Below, in pieces: positions 40,062-48,898 of a stretch of DNA of 64,000 nt. Each line of letters starts with the position of its first letter. Position 1 is the first letter of the stretch. The stretch lies in assembly GCA_963812795.1 (NCBI GenBank), contig CAWEWG010000004.1, positions 1 to 64,000 of the forward strand, in the 5' to 3' direction. The position numbers and the translations under genes are program-made. The notes under the pieces are model-generated. The model was given only the letters and a program-made list of their open reading frames with translations. It made no database searches and had not been told where the DNA came from. Source of the DNA: Hyphomicrobium_A sp963812795. Its GTDB lineage: Bacteria > Pseudomonadota > Alphaproteobacteria > Rhizobiales > Hyphomicrobiaceae.

Positions 40062-41879
40062 TCACTCTCCCTCGGCCGGCGCGGGACTGCGCCGGCGCCA
40101 GCGCGCAAACCACGCGAGATTTCGCTCGCGTGCGTTGGCACCCTGCAGCTCTGCCGTCGTTGCGGGCGTCGGCGCTTGCACCGGTGCGGCGTCCTCGCGC
40201 ATGTGCCAGCCTCGATCGTGCGCGAGCAGGATCATGGCACGCTCGGCCAGCGCCGTGATGGTCATGAGTGGATGGATACCTAATGGGCACGGGATGACGG
40301 CGCCGTCGCAGACGTAAAGGCCGGCATGCACCGCACCGAGCGCAGCGCCGCGGCTGGCATCGAACACCTGCCCCTTTTGGTTGACGACGCCGCTTGAGCT
40401 GCTCTCGCCCATGGTGCAGCCGCCGAGCGGGTGCACCGTCATGAGATTGCCGCCCAGCACCTTTTCCGAGACCGGGTTGCGCATGTAGGTGCCGCCCGTG
40501 GCATGCGCCGCAGTCGTCAGCGCGTCCTCGATACGCTGGAACACACGCTGCTGCGGGCCGTTGGTCCATTCGATGGCGAGTCGGTCGTCGTCGAGGCGCA
40601 TCAGGCCGTTGCCGGCGTCATGGCCGACGGCGAGAAACGTCTGGGTGTTGTGAACGGCGCCCTGGTACGCACCCTTGATGAGGCTGTCGGTCGCGCGCTC
40701 CATAGCCTCCAGCTTGTCACCGAGAGAACGGTCTTCGTGCTCGCCGAAGATGGCCGCGCCCGGCGCCAGCAACCCCGGCAAAGCCGAGGCGAAGGCACTC
40801 GGCAATGCGCACTCGCACATGGCGAGGCCATCGCGCACATCTGCCGTATCGCGCAAGTCGATCAGCGCGTTGACGGCTTGCCCGACCGGCGCGACCTGTG
40901 CCTTCGGCGGCTGGCCGACGCCTATGCCGTTGACCGGCACGTCGTTGTTGTAGGCGAGTGCGATGGCGTCTCCGTTCGACGTGAAGCGGCTGCCGAGCCA
41001 GTCGGAAAGCGCCAAGCCCTCGTTCCGCGAGCGCAGCAAGATTTCGGTGGAGCCGAGCGTTCCTGCCGCCAGCACAACGATGTCGGCCGTTATGAAATAC
41101 CTGTGCCCACGATGCGTGTCGGCGTCGGTCGGCATTGCCCACACGCGCCAGCCTTGTTGCTCGTCGCGCGACACCGACAGCACGCGGATGCCGGTGAATA
41201 CCTCGGCGCCGAAGGCGGCCGCGTCGGCGATGTAGGTCGAACGGGTTGTCGTCTTGGCGCCAACGTTGCAGCCGCCGCAGCAGTCGCCACACTCGATGCA
41301 AGCTTCCTGGTGTACGCCGGCGGCGTTTGGCCCGCTCTGGTAGGCCACGTGTAGCGGGATGGGCTTTACCTGGCGCTCGAAGGCCAAGGCCGCGATACGC
41401 AGCGCTGCCACCTTCTCGTAGGAGGGGCCGTTGGGCGACACTTCCGGACGCAGCATGTGCCGCGCGCGCACGAAGCCTTCCGCCAGCAGCCGGTCGCGGC
41501 GCACCTCTGGCGGCCATGCCGTGTCTTCGAAGACGCGCGGATCCGGCGACAGGCAGACGTTGGCGTTGATCAGCGAGGTTCCGCCGAGACCGCATGCCAT
41601 CAGCACGTTCACGTCCTTGCCGACGCGCACGTCGAACAGCGCCGTCGCCGAACCGATCCGGCCATGCGGGCCGTTCATCTGCGTCTCGGCAGTGGCGCTG
41701 GCGATGCCGTCGGGGAAGTCGCCGGGCGCGAATTCGCGGCCCCGCTCCAGCACCGCCACTTTCTGCCCGCAGCGCGACAGGCGCGAGGCGGCAACACCAC
41801 CCCCATAGCCCGATCCCACCACGATCACATCGTAGTGCGACTTCAGCTTCGAAGCGGGCATCGACAGCCGCGCCTGCAT
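40062..41879 (-). CDS. GMC family oxidoreductase (cholesterol-oxidase-like)
   Basis: 605 residues, intact. FAD-binding start HYDVIVVGSGYGGGVAASRL, LERGREFAPGDFPD, then VLMACGLGGTSLINANVCLS. The cysteine-rich loop CIECGDCCGGCNVGAKTT (C-x2-C-x2-CC-x2-C) is shared with the downstream GMC fusion. Later motifs: DIVVLAAGTLGSTEILLRSR, GNLMTVHPLGGCTMGE (active-site His region) and GAVIPCPLGIHPLMTITALA. No signal peptide; the Arg-rich tail (FARWRRRSPAPAEGE) is cytosolic. Overall a clear paralogue of the GMC domain of the next gene. 53 bp after the phosphoesterase stop and 1 nt before the next start, so one transcript is likely. Confidence 0.9.
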   Translation of the reverse strand: MQARLSMPASKLKSHYDVIVVGSGYGGGVAASRLSRCGQKVAVLERGREFAPGDFPDGIASATAETQMNGPHGRIGSATALFDVRVGKDVNVLMACGLGGTSLINANVCLSPDPRVFEDTAWPPEVRRDRLLAEGFVRARHMLRPEVSPNGPSYEKVAALRIAALAFERQVKPIPLHVAYQSGPNAAGVHQEACIECGDCCGGCNVGAKTTTRSTYIADAAAFGAEVFTGIRVLSVSRDEQQGWRVWAMPTDADTHRGHRYFITADIVVLAAGTLGSTEILLRSRNEGLALSDWLGSRFTSNGDAIALAYNNDVPVNGIGVGQPPKAQVAPVGQAVNALIDLRDTADVRDGLAMCECALPSAFASALPGLLAPGAAIFGEHEDRSLGDKLEAMERATDSLIKGAYQGAVHNTQTFLAVGHDAGNGLMRLDDDRLAIEWTNGPQQRVFQRIEDALTTAAHATGGTYMRNPVSEKVLGGNLMTVHPLGGCTMGESSSSGVVNQKGQVFDASRGAALGAVHAGLYVCDGAVIPCPLGIHPLMTITALAERAMILLAHDRGWHMREDAAPVQAPTPATTAELQGANARERNLAWFARWRRRSPAPAEGE

Positions 41880-41932
41880 ACGCCTTACTTCCCCGTTGAG
41901 GCGCGCTGCTAGCCCGCGCCCTACTCTTGTTC

Positions 41933-43897
41933 TCAAACGATCGCCGACGTGCCCGGCTGTTTGGTATTCGGCCGCTTCAAATCGCCAACGCGTATCTCGA
42001 TCGGACCTTCGATCAGGCTCGGCCGCAGCGGCCGGGTCGGCACGATGGCCGGGCCACCGGTGACCCCGAAGCCGCGATCCTTTGCCCGCTTCCAGCCCCA
42101 GCGGCGCGGCACGCGCCGCAGGCCGATCGGGTAGATGGTCAGCTTGTTCGGCTCGACCTTCATGCGCAGGAAATTCTTGAAATCGGCGATGCCCATCGAC
42201 GCGAAGGCCTGGTCGCAATGGAGGCCGAGGAAGCAACTGATCGTCAGGTAGGCACCCCAGACGAAGCCGGCGAAGAGACCGCCGATGAAGATCATCTCGA
42301 GCGGGAATATGACGATGGCGCGCAGCAGCTCGCGCACGTCGTTATTGGTTTTCAGCTCCAGCGTCTCAAGCACCGTCCTGGCCTGCGGCCACGCGACATC
42401 GACGAGCCACACCGACGAAACGGAGACGGCGAAATACAAAAGGATCATCATCGAGACGTGCGCTGCCCAATGCAGCGAGCCCATCACCAGCCTGGTTTTA
42501 TTGCCCCAGGCCCCATCGGCGTAGAAGTAGAGGACGAGCCAGAGCATCACGGCCATGAGGCCAAGCATGACGTTCTGCGCCGCGGCCAGCGGCGTCAGCA
42601 ACAGCAGATCCGGCCACCAGTGGAACGCTGGGTCGAGGTTCAGAACATCGCCGACCGTCTTGTACTTTGACGGGTCGCTGCCCTCGAATGGCGTTCGGGC
42701 GAACACCCAGATGATCAGCCAGTAGATGACACCAAGTGCAACCGCGAAGCCGTAGTTGCGGAATGGGAATGCCAGCGTCGACAGGCTGAGACGACGGCTG
42801 GTGCCGCGTGTGGGCCAGCAGGAGGTTTGCCCCGTGGGCTGGCCGTCCTTCACCTGGCAGCGCAGGTCGAGATCCAGCTTCTTTCCACCCCACGTCACCT
42901 TGCGGACGTTCTTGAGGTAGTGCGTTGGCGAGAAGTAGGCGCCGCCGCCACCCGCGGTGATGAAGCTCGTTCCAGCGTCCTTGTTGAAGTAGCGGCTGTA
43001 GTGATGCAGATCGCCAGCGATCACGGCGGCGACGCGCGCGCCGGCATCGGTGGCGATCTTCGTTATGGTGCTGAGGTTGTCCTCGCCCTGCAGCTTCTCG
43101 TCTTTGTCGTAGTTCCAGCTCGGTTCTGCCGTGCACAAGATGAGCTTCGGCGCTTCCGTGGGATGGGCTTTCATCGCTTCGGCGACGCCCTCGAAGTAGA
43201 GGATCTGACCGGCGTCGAGATACTGAGCGAGCTGGATATCGGCGCCCCAGATCCACCAGTTGTGCGGCAGGCGGATCGCGAAATAGCTGCGGTGCTGCGG
43301 GCACAGCCAGCCGCCGATGCGATTTTCCGCGGCATGACCGAAGCGCGCCTTGCAGAACATGTGGTCGAACGAGCTGAGCCCGTCGTACCAGTCGTGGTTG
43401 CCGGGCAGCACGAACAGCAGACGCCGCCAGTTGCCGTCGGGGGCGGATGGTAGCGCCGTCGTGTACGGCATGGCGAAGCGCTCGCGGTAGGCGGTGCGCG
43501 TCGGGAACGGATACACTTGGTCGCCGCCCATGATCAGCAGCTTGGCTGCGGGTAGCGAGCCGACGCCCTCGATGTCGATCTGCGGCTGGCTGATGAGCGA
43601 GGCCACCGCGTAGGTGGAATCGAAGCCGTCGCCGAGGTCGGCGACATAGTCGACCCACACTGTCTCGCCGTCGCCGAGCTGGCGCAGATCGGAATAGTTA
43701 TAGCGCCCGACGACCGTCTTCATGATCTCCGGCGCGAAGCCGTCGATGGTCGCCTGCATGATGCGCTGGTCGGCGTACTGCCCGAAAATCTCGGACACGA
43801 TGGAACGCCAGCCGGTGCTGACCAGATGGGCGGGGCTGTACCAGCGCACCATCTTGGGGAGCGTCTTGAGATCGATCTCCCCCGAACCGTCGGCCAT
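41933..43897 (-). CDS. Calcineurin-like metallophosphoesterase with C-terminal transmembrane domain
   Basis: 654 residues, intact. The metal-binding motifs appear in order: VDYVADLGDGFDST (DxG variant), LLIMGGDQVYPFPTRTAYRE (GD), LLFVLPGNHDWYDGLSSFDH (GNHD), ILCTAEPSWN, and VAAVIAGDLHHYSRYFNKDA (GDxHHY). C-terminal TM helices follow: YGFAVALGVIYWLIIWVFAR, AAAQNVMLGLMAVMLWLVLY, AAHVSMMILLYFAVSVSSVW and FPLEMIFIGGLFAGFVWGAY. The catalytic half is probably cytoplasmic, since no signal peptide precedes it. First gene of the GMC cluster. ATG 43897 is taken; an upstream ATG at 43951 is possible. Substrate unknown; a phospholipid-like substrate fits the context. Confidence 0.85.
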   Translation of the reverse strand: MADGSGEIDLKTLPKMVRWYSPAHLVSTGWRSIVSEIFGQYADQRIMQATIDGFAPEIMKTVVGRYNYSDLRQLGDGETVWVDYVADLGDGFDSTYAVASLISQPQIDIEGVGSLPAAKLLIMGGDQVYPFPTRTAYRERFAMPYTTALPSAPDGNWRRLLFVLPGNHDWYDGLSSFDHMFCKARFGHAAENRIGGWLCPQHRSYFAIRLPHNWWIWGADIQLAQYLDAGQILYFEGVAEAMKAHPTEAPKLILCTAEPSWNYDKDEKLQGEDNLSTITKIATDAGARVAAVIAGDLHHYSRYFNKDAGTSFITAGGGGAYFSPTHYLKNVRKVTWGGKKLDLDLRCQVKDGQPTGQTSCWPTRGTSRRLSLSTLAFPFRNYGFAVALGVIYWLIIWVFARTPFEGSDPSKYKTVGDVLNLDPAFHWWPDLLLLTPLAAAQNVMLGLMAVMLWLVLYFYADGAWGNKTRLVMGSLHWAAHVSMMILLYFAVSVSSVWLVDVAWPQARTVLETLELKTNNDVRELLRAIVIFPLEMIFIGGLFAGFVWGAYLTISCFLGLHCDQAFASMGIADFKNFLRMKVEPNKLTIYPIGLRRVPRRWGWKRAKDRGFGVTGGPAIVPTRPLRPSLIEGPIEIRVGDLKRPNTKQPGTSAIV

Positions 43898-44170
43898 CCC
43901 GAACCCCCCACGCAACTTCTTATAGGAACGAGCCCCCCGGCCCATACTCAATTGGAACGAGTCTAGGTTGGCTATCGAGAGGAGTCCAGAATGGCGGCGC
44001 GGCCGTGGCCGGATGTGTTGCCGGGCGGGCGCATCCGGTCACCTCCCTGCTCCGCGCAAAGATCACCCGTCTGACGAATGCCGCCTCGGTGTTGCCCGAA
44101 CGGCATTGTGGCCCGGCCAGAGCGGTCCTACGCACGAGACAGCGGAGTGAGTATGCGCAGGAGAGAACCG

Positions 44171-44461
44171 ATGAAAGTGAAAGCTGCCGCCCTTGTGCTC
44201 GGCCTTGCCGCCGCCGGGGTGCTACTGGCGCCAGTCGCCGGTCTAGTGAGCTCGGCTGAGGCTGCCCGCTGCGTCACAAAACGCGGCAAAGGCTGGGCTT
44301 GGACCGAGGGCGCGGCCCGCTTCCAGGCCTGGGAGATTGTGGCCCAGCTCAGCGGCAACTGGCCGATCCAGACCGATACTTTCCGTAACGAGCGCTACAA
44401 GTGCCGCAAGGACGGCAGTGGCTACACCTGCTTGTCCTGGATCGACGTCTGTAAGTCCTGA
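44171..44461 (+). CDS. Small secreted cysteine-containing protein
   Basis: 96 residues. ATG 44171 is preceded by AGGAGA. The signal peptide MKVKAAALVLGLAAAGVLLA ends at ...SAEAA; the mature part is RCVTKRGKGWAWTEGAARFQ, AWEIVAQLSGNWPIQTD and ERYKCRKDGSGYTCLSWIDV CKS. Four Cys suggest two disulfides in the periplasm. The YKCxxxGxGYxC...C ending is shared with the minus-strand protein at 52697-52996. No known function. Confidence 0.75.
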   Translation: MKVKAAALVLGLAAAGVLLAPVAGLVSSAEAARCVTKRGKGWAWTEGAARFQAWEIVAQLSGNWPIQTDTFRNERYKCRKDGSGYTCLSWIDVCKS

Positions 44462-44680
44462 GACGAACGGGCCGACGCTCGGTCGTCCGCGGTCGGGCTG
44501 AACCCGCGACCGCGCTACCGACGCGCGGCAGAAGACGCGCACGCAGATTAAGGTTAAACCCAACACGAAGGGGTGCCGCGGCTGCTAAACAACAGCCCCA
44601 GGCGGCGGATACCTCGACATAATTCGCTCACCCGCACATGCTCGGGTGCAGCGACATAGGACAGGTGTAGGAGGTGCGTT

Positions 44681-45178
44681 GTGTTCGGCCGCGGTACCAA
44701 TCCAGATCAAAAAACGCCTAGCGCAACGCCATCGTCTCCGTCTGGTCCCCTGACCCCACCATCGCGCGACTTCACCGCCGCCACACCGCCGATGATGAGC
44801 CCGTCGAAGGCGCCCTCCGTCATCGGCGCCGACCTCGCCATCGTCGGCCAGAAGATCACGCTTGTCTGCCAGGGCGCTCTTGTGGTTGCCGGTGAGGTGT
44901 CCGGCGACATCCACGGCGACGACGTCACCGTCGGCGAGACCGGCAAGGTCAACGGCACGGTGAGCGCCCGCAACCTGTCGATCCACGGCGAGGTCAACGG
45001 CGAGTTGCGCGGAGAGACCGTGGCGCTTTATTCCAGCGCCCGCATCAACGGCGACATCATACAGAAGAACCTCGTCATCGCCGAAGGTGCGCGCTTCGAC
45101 GGGCGCGTGCGCAGCGCCAAGGATGCGAGCGATTGGCAGCCGGTTCTCGACGCCGACATCCATCGCAGCAACGACTAA
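44681..45178 (+). CDS. Bactofilin family cytoskeletal protein
   Basis: 165 residues from a GTG start (44681) with AGGAGGT six bases upstream. A Pro/Ser-rich N-terminal tail precedes the bactofilin beta-helix: SVIGADLAIVGQKITLVCQG, ALVVAGEVSGDIHGDDVTVG, ETGKVNGTVSARNLSIHGEV, NGELRGETVALYSSARINGD and LVIAEGARFDGRVRSA. The six-residue rung periodicity (xGxVxG) is evident. Bactofilins polymerise without nucleotide and scaffold cell-shape or stalk functions in alphaproteobacteria. Confidence 0.92.
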   Translation: MFGRGTNPDQKTPSATPSSPSGPLTPPSRDFTAATPPMMSPSKAPSVIGADLAIVGQKITLVCQGALVVAGEVSGDIHGDDVTVGETGKVNGTVSARNLSIHGEVNGELRGETVALYSSARINGDIIQKNLVIAEGARFDGRVRSAKDASDWQPVLDADIHRSND

Positions 45179-45193
45179 GCCTCGATCGTCAGC

Positions 45194-46666
45194 TCAAGCA
45201 GAGTTCTTGTCGAGACCGGTGATGCGGTCGAGCAGCCGCGCCTTGCGCGTCCGCTTGATCTCGGTCCCGGGCGCCGCCTCACCTGCTGGCGGTGCCTCGC
45301 TGCCGGACGCGTGCTCGACGCGCGCTTCGGCCGAGGCTACATCGAGGGCCTTGAGGAAGCCGCTCACCCGGCGCGGCTCGCCTGCACCGGCGTTGCCATC
45401 GGCGGCTGATGCCTCCTCGCCTTCCTGACGGACGAGGCGGGCGACCCGTGGATCGTTGATACGCTCGGCCAGCGGACGCTTGGCAGCCTCGGCGGCCGAC
45501 GCCGCAGGCCGGCGCGCGGGCCCTGAAGCCGGCATCGTACCGAGGCGACGCATCTCTTCCATGAAGTAGGCCGCCTGCCGCGCCAACTTTTCGTTGCCGG
45601 CCGCAAGCTCGGCGCGCAGCGCCTGAATAGTGGCCGACTGTTCGTCGGTCAGCGCCGTCAGTGCGGAAAGCCGCGCCTTCATGGCGATCTTGCTCTCCTT
45701 GACGACGCGATCGTCGCTGTCGGCGGCCTGGTAGGTGTTGAGCGCCGCCTTGAGCCGCGAGAGCTCGGCCGCCTGATCCTGATTGACCGACTTGAGACGA
45801 CGGATCTCGGCTTGCGTCTGTGGATCGGGGGTTTCCGCCGCTCTATCCACCGCCTGCAACGGAGGCGGGCCTTCGGCGGCGGATCTGCCCTTGCCGACGA
45901 CCTTCGCCGGTCGCATGGCATCGCCCGAGCCGTTGACACCGGCGGCGTCCGTCGCTTCGGCCGCAGGACCGGCGCGGGCGACCAGCGACTGCAGACGCGC
46001 GATCAGCGCCGTCTGATCGCGTGTCTTGGCACGCAGCGCCTCGATCTCGGTGCGCAGCGCCACCTCGCCATCGTAACGCGCGTCGCCGAAACCTTCGCGG
46101 TTGCGCGAGGCGCGCGTATTGAGCGCCGCCTTGAGGCGGTGCACCTCATCGGTCTGCTGCGTGTTGATCTGCGTCACCTCTTCGAGCGCGCGCGACTGCT
46201 TCTCGCTCGATTGCGTCAGCGAGACGATCTCGCGATCTCGCTGGAACAGCAGTTTGCGCGCCTCGGCGAGCCGATGCTCCACCTTCGGCAGGCGGTCCAT
46301 GATCGTCTGCTCAAGTACGCGCCGGGCGTTCTCGTGCTCCTCCAATGCCGTGCCTTGACGCGCGACATCGCCTTCCAGCTCGCTGATCACAGCGTCGCGG
46401 CGGTTGAGTTCGACCATCTGCCGGGCAGACGCCTCGGCGGCCTCCTCGGCCTTGGTCTCGAGCTTGTGGATGCGGATGGCCGCCTCGGCGCGCAGGCGGT
46501 CCTTGTCGGCCCGTATCTCCGCCTCGGTGAGAGGCATGGAGCGTTTCAGCATCTCTGTGGTGAGACGGGCGACGCGGCGGCGATATAGGGGGGCGATGAA
46601 CAGGGCCAGCAGGGCCGCCGTGAGGAAGCCCAATGCCGCAAGCATGACCATCTCGATCGTGATCAC
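45194..46666 (-). CDS. Membrane-anchored coiled-coil protein of unknown function
   Basis: 490 residues from GTG 46666. One N-terminal TM helix (MVMLAALGFLTAALLALFIA) is followed by a positive patch (PLYRRRVARLTTEMLKRS). Then come very long coiled coils (AEIRADKDRLRAEAAIRIHK; LEEHENARRVLEQTIMDRLP; LRTEIEALRAKTRDQTALIA). The C-terminus is a low-complexity region with RKARLLDRITGLDKNSA. The motif DEVHRLKAALNTR is echoed later by AELSRLKAALNTY, a degenerate internal repeat. Conserved architecture in Hyphomicrobiales as far as I recall; no function assigned. Convergent with the bactofilin gene (15 bp between stops). Confidence 0.8.
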   Translation of the reverse strand: MITIEMVMLAALGFLTAALLALFIAPLYRRRVARLTTEMLKRSMPLTEAEIRADKDRLRAEAAIRIHKLETKAEEAAEASARQMVELNRRDAVISELEGDVARQGTALEEHENARRVLEQTIMDRLPKVEHRLAEARKLLFQRDREIVSLTQSSEKQSRALEEVTQINTQQTDEVHRLKAALNTRASRNREGFGDARYDGEVALRTEIEALRAKTRDQTALIARLQSLVARAGPAAEATDAAGVNGSGDAMRPAKVVGKGRSAAEGPPPLQAVDRAAETPDPQTQAEIRRLKSVNQDQAAELSRLKAALNTYQAADSDDRVVKESKIAMKARLSALTALTDEQSATIQALRAELAAGNEKLARQAAYFMEEMRRLGTMPASGPARRPAASAAEAAKRPLAERINDPRVARLVRQEGEEASAADGNAGAGEPRRVSGFLKALDVASAEARVEHASGSEAPPAGEAAPGTEIKRTRKARLLDRITGLDKNSA

Positions 46667-46825
46667 GCCTGCTTCCTCGACTGCGCAACCTCACGCAACG
46701 CACATACCTCGCTTGCCGGCCGGCCAAGCTTTCCGCAATGCACAATCCGACTAGAGAGTTGCGTCCGCAATGCTTTCATCCCGTGCGTGTCTAGCCCGGG
46801 CTTCATGCGAAAGCCGCACGGCGAC

Positions 46826-47677
46826 TCAAAACGGATTCCACGTTGGAGAGCGGGTATACTTCAAATATCCGACGTTCGCACCTAGTCGCAGCCCTATCCC
46901 CGACCGGATGAGTGCCAAGGTCACGTTGTCCTGCGTCTGGTACTGAATTCCAACCCCGCCGACGATATAGGCGGAGCCCTGAACGCCACCATAACGCTCA
47001 TAAATCTGCGAGGGGTCGCGAAGATTGTATACGAGGACCATGGTTTTCGAGCCCTCGCCGCCGAAATCGTAGCCAATCGACGGCCCCTGCCAGTAAACCT
47101 TGTGGGCCCCCGCGTCCCGCGTGTAGAGCGTGCCCTCTCCGTAGCGCAGCCCGGCCACGAACGCCCCGCCGCCATCGGTGCCCAGGATATAGCCGTTCGG
47201 CCGCCCGGATTTGCGAAAGGCATATTCGACGACGCTGGCCAGCCCCTTGCTCACGGAGCCGAAAAAGCGGCCGCCGGCATCGATGATCTCGTTCTGCGAA
47301 TAACCGTCGTCGCGGGGCGGGGGTCCCTCGCCGCGCGGGCCATCGTATTCGCCCGGCCCGTGATAGGGCTCGCCGTAGCCTGGCGCCTGCTCATCGCGCG
47401 GCGCGGCCGCCTCGCGCCCGTCCTCGTAGCGACGATAGTTGTCGCCCTCGCTGTAGGCGCCGTCCGGCCGATATGGCGCCTCCCTGGGCGCAGGGGCGAT
47501 GGGCGGAGGATCGTTCGCCGGGGGAACGTAAGCGTCGTTCCCGGTTCGGCCACCCGAATAGGGGCCATAGCCACTGTCCTGTGCCTGGGCCGGGGGCATG
47601 CAGATTGCACCCGCGCAGAGCGCGGCAAGGGCGCAGACGAGCAGGGAGAAGCGAGGTTTGCCGGTTGGCAGCGCCAT
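46826..47677 (-). CDS. eipA: EipA/DUF1134 family envelope protein
   Basis: 283 residues with a signal peptide (RFSLLVCALAALCAGAICMP PAQAQ). A long Gly/Pro/Asp/Tyr-rich linker follows, then the DUF1134 domain: QNEIIDAGGRFFGSVSKGLA, SVVEYAFRKSGRPNGYILGT, GAFVAGLRYGEGTLYTRDAG, HKVYWQGPSIGYDFGGEGSK, GSAYIVGGVGIQYQTQDNVT and GIGLRLGANVGYLKYTRSPT. The DUF1134 protein EipA of Brucella is a periplasmic beta-barrel-like protein needed for envelope integrity. The disordered linker is longer than I would expect. ATG 47677 is chosen; ATG 47689 is in frame. Confidence 0.88.
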   Translation of the reverse strand: MALPTGKPRFSLLVCALAALCAGAICMPPAQAQDSGYGPYSGGRTGNDAYVPPANDPPPIAPAPREAPYRPDGAYSEGDNYRRYEDGREAAAPRDEQAPGYGEPYHGPGEYDGPRGEGPPPRDDGYSQNEIIDAGGRFFGSVSKGLASVVEYAFRKSGRPNGYILGTDGGGAFVAGLRYGEGTLYTRDAGAHKVYWQGPSIGYDFGGEGSKTMVLVYNLRDPSQIYERYGGVQGSAYIVGGVGIQYQTQDNVTLALIRSGIGLRLGANVGYLKYTRSPTWNPF

Positions 47678-47794
47678 GGGAATTTCCATCGGTTGCGCCC
47701 GTCTCCACGGGTGTTCCGTGGAGGCTGCTTTGGTCAAAAGCCTTCGGCGCTAAGTGGCGCAAAAGTGTGGCCATTCGGGCCGCCGGCTGTGACC

Positions 47795-48640
47795 TTATTG
47801 CGGCACCCTAGGCGTTTCAGGGCTGCGCAGCAGCGGCTCCCGCGCCCAGGCGATGAAATGCGGGTTCGCGTAGCCTGCATCGCGCTTTCCGTAAGTCAGC
47901 GGTTGACCATCGAGCGTCGTCACGCTGCCGCCGGCCGCGGCAAGGATTGCTTGCCCTGCCGCGGTGTCCCACTCGCTCGTCTGGCCGAGACGGGCATACA
48001 AATCCGCCTCACCCCGCGCGATCAGACAGAACTTCAGCGAAGAACTCGCCCTGCGCTTTTCCACGATCGGCAGCAGCTGCAGAAAGGCATCGGTGCTCTG
48101 CGAGGCATGCGACCGGCTGGCGAAAGCAACGAGCGCTTGGGGATCGGGCTGGCGCGTTGCGAGGCGCGTGAGCACGCAATCAGCAAGATCGACGTCCCGC
48201 GCCTGGACGGGAATGGTCGCTTCGATGGATTCGGCGGGGCCAACGGTTGCATAGAATTGATCGAGTGCCGGCGCATAGATGAGGCCGAACACCGGCCTGC
48301 CGTCGACGACGAGCCCGATGTTGATGGTGAACTCCGGGCTGCCCTTGATGAAGGCGCGTGTCCCATCGAGGGGATCGACGAGAAAGAACGCATGGCCGGT
48401 TGCGGGCACGCGCCCCGCCGCCACGGCTTCTTCGGCGATGACCGGAATTCCCGGAGCCGCCCGGTGCAGCCCTTCGGTGAGCACGGCCTCCGCTTCGTGA
48501 TCGGCGATGGTCACGGGTGTCGTATCGGCCTTCGTTTCCACCGTCACGCCGGCGGCAAAGTGCGCCATCTCGATGCGGCCGGCCGTCAGCACGGCGGGGA
48601 GCAACGCCTCGACCAGCGGAATGTATTCCTCTAGCTTCAT
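47795..48640 (-). CDS. cysQ: 3'(2'),5'-bisphosphate nucleotidase CysQ
   Basis: 281 residues, inositol-monophosphatase fold. Removes phosphate from PAP/PAPS, recycling the by-product of sulfate assimilation. Metal-binding motifs: VIAEEAVAAGRVP (Glu pair), FFLVDPLDGTRAFIKGSPEF (D-x-L-D-G-T) and SEWDTAAGQAILAAAGGSVT (WDxAA). It ends LTYGKRDAGYANPHFIAW. Divergent from chpT; 258 bp lie between the two starts. The ATG at 48640 is preferred by domain start, although the ribosome site is weak. Confidence 0.93.
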   Translation of the reverse strand: MKLEEYIPLVEALLPAVLTAGRIEMAHFAAGVTVETKADTTPVTIADHEAEAVLTEGLHRAAPGIPVIAEEAVAAGRVPATGHAFFLVDPLDGTRAFIKGSPEFTINIGLVVDGRPVFGLIYAPALDQFYATVGPAESIEATIPVQARDVDLADCVLTRLATRQPDPQALVAFASRSHASQSTDAFLQLLPIVEKRRASSSLKFCLIARGEADLYARLGQTSEWDTAAGQAILAAAGGSVTTLDGQPLTYGKRDAGYANPHFIAWAREPLLRSPETPRVPQ

Positions 48641-48898
48641 CTGCCGCTCGTACCTTGATTCGCTTGCCGGAACCTGCGTCGGCAAAGCCATAGCTCGGGT
48701 CGCGGCGGCGCGCGCTTCGCAAACGCGAGACGAGTACCGCGCGACAGACCTTTGCATCGGATGTCCGGCGCGTGTATCAGAAGGCAAGAACACTTCGCAA
48801 GCGGCCCATGTTCGCTCCTGTCGAGCATCCCAGTTCTTGTCGGGGACTTTAGCGGCCGCTCCCTCGTTCGGATCCTGCGACATCATAAGGGGGCATCG

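Noticed and set aside
43991..44074. A 27-codon frame with a GAGGAG-like site (leader peptide?)
   Set aside because: Too short, no regulatory hairpin or codon run, and no attenuated operon follows.
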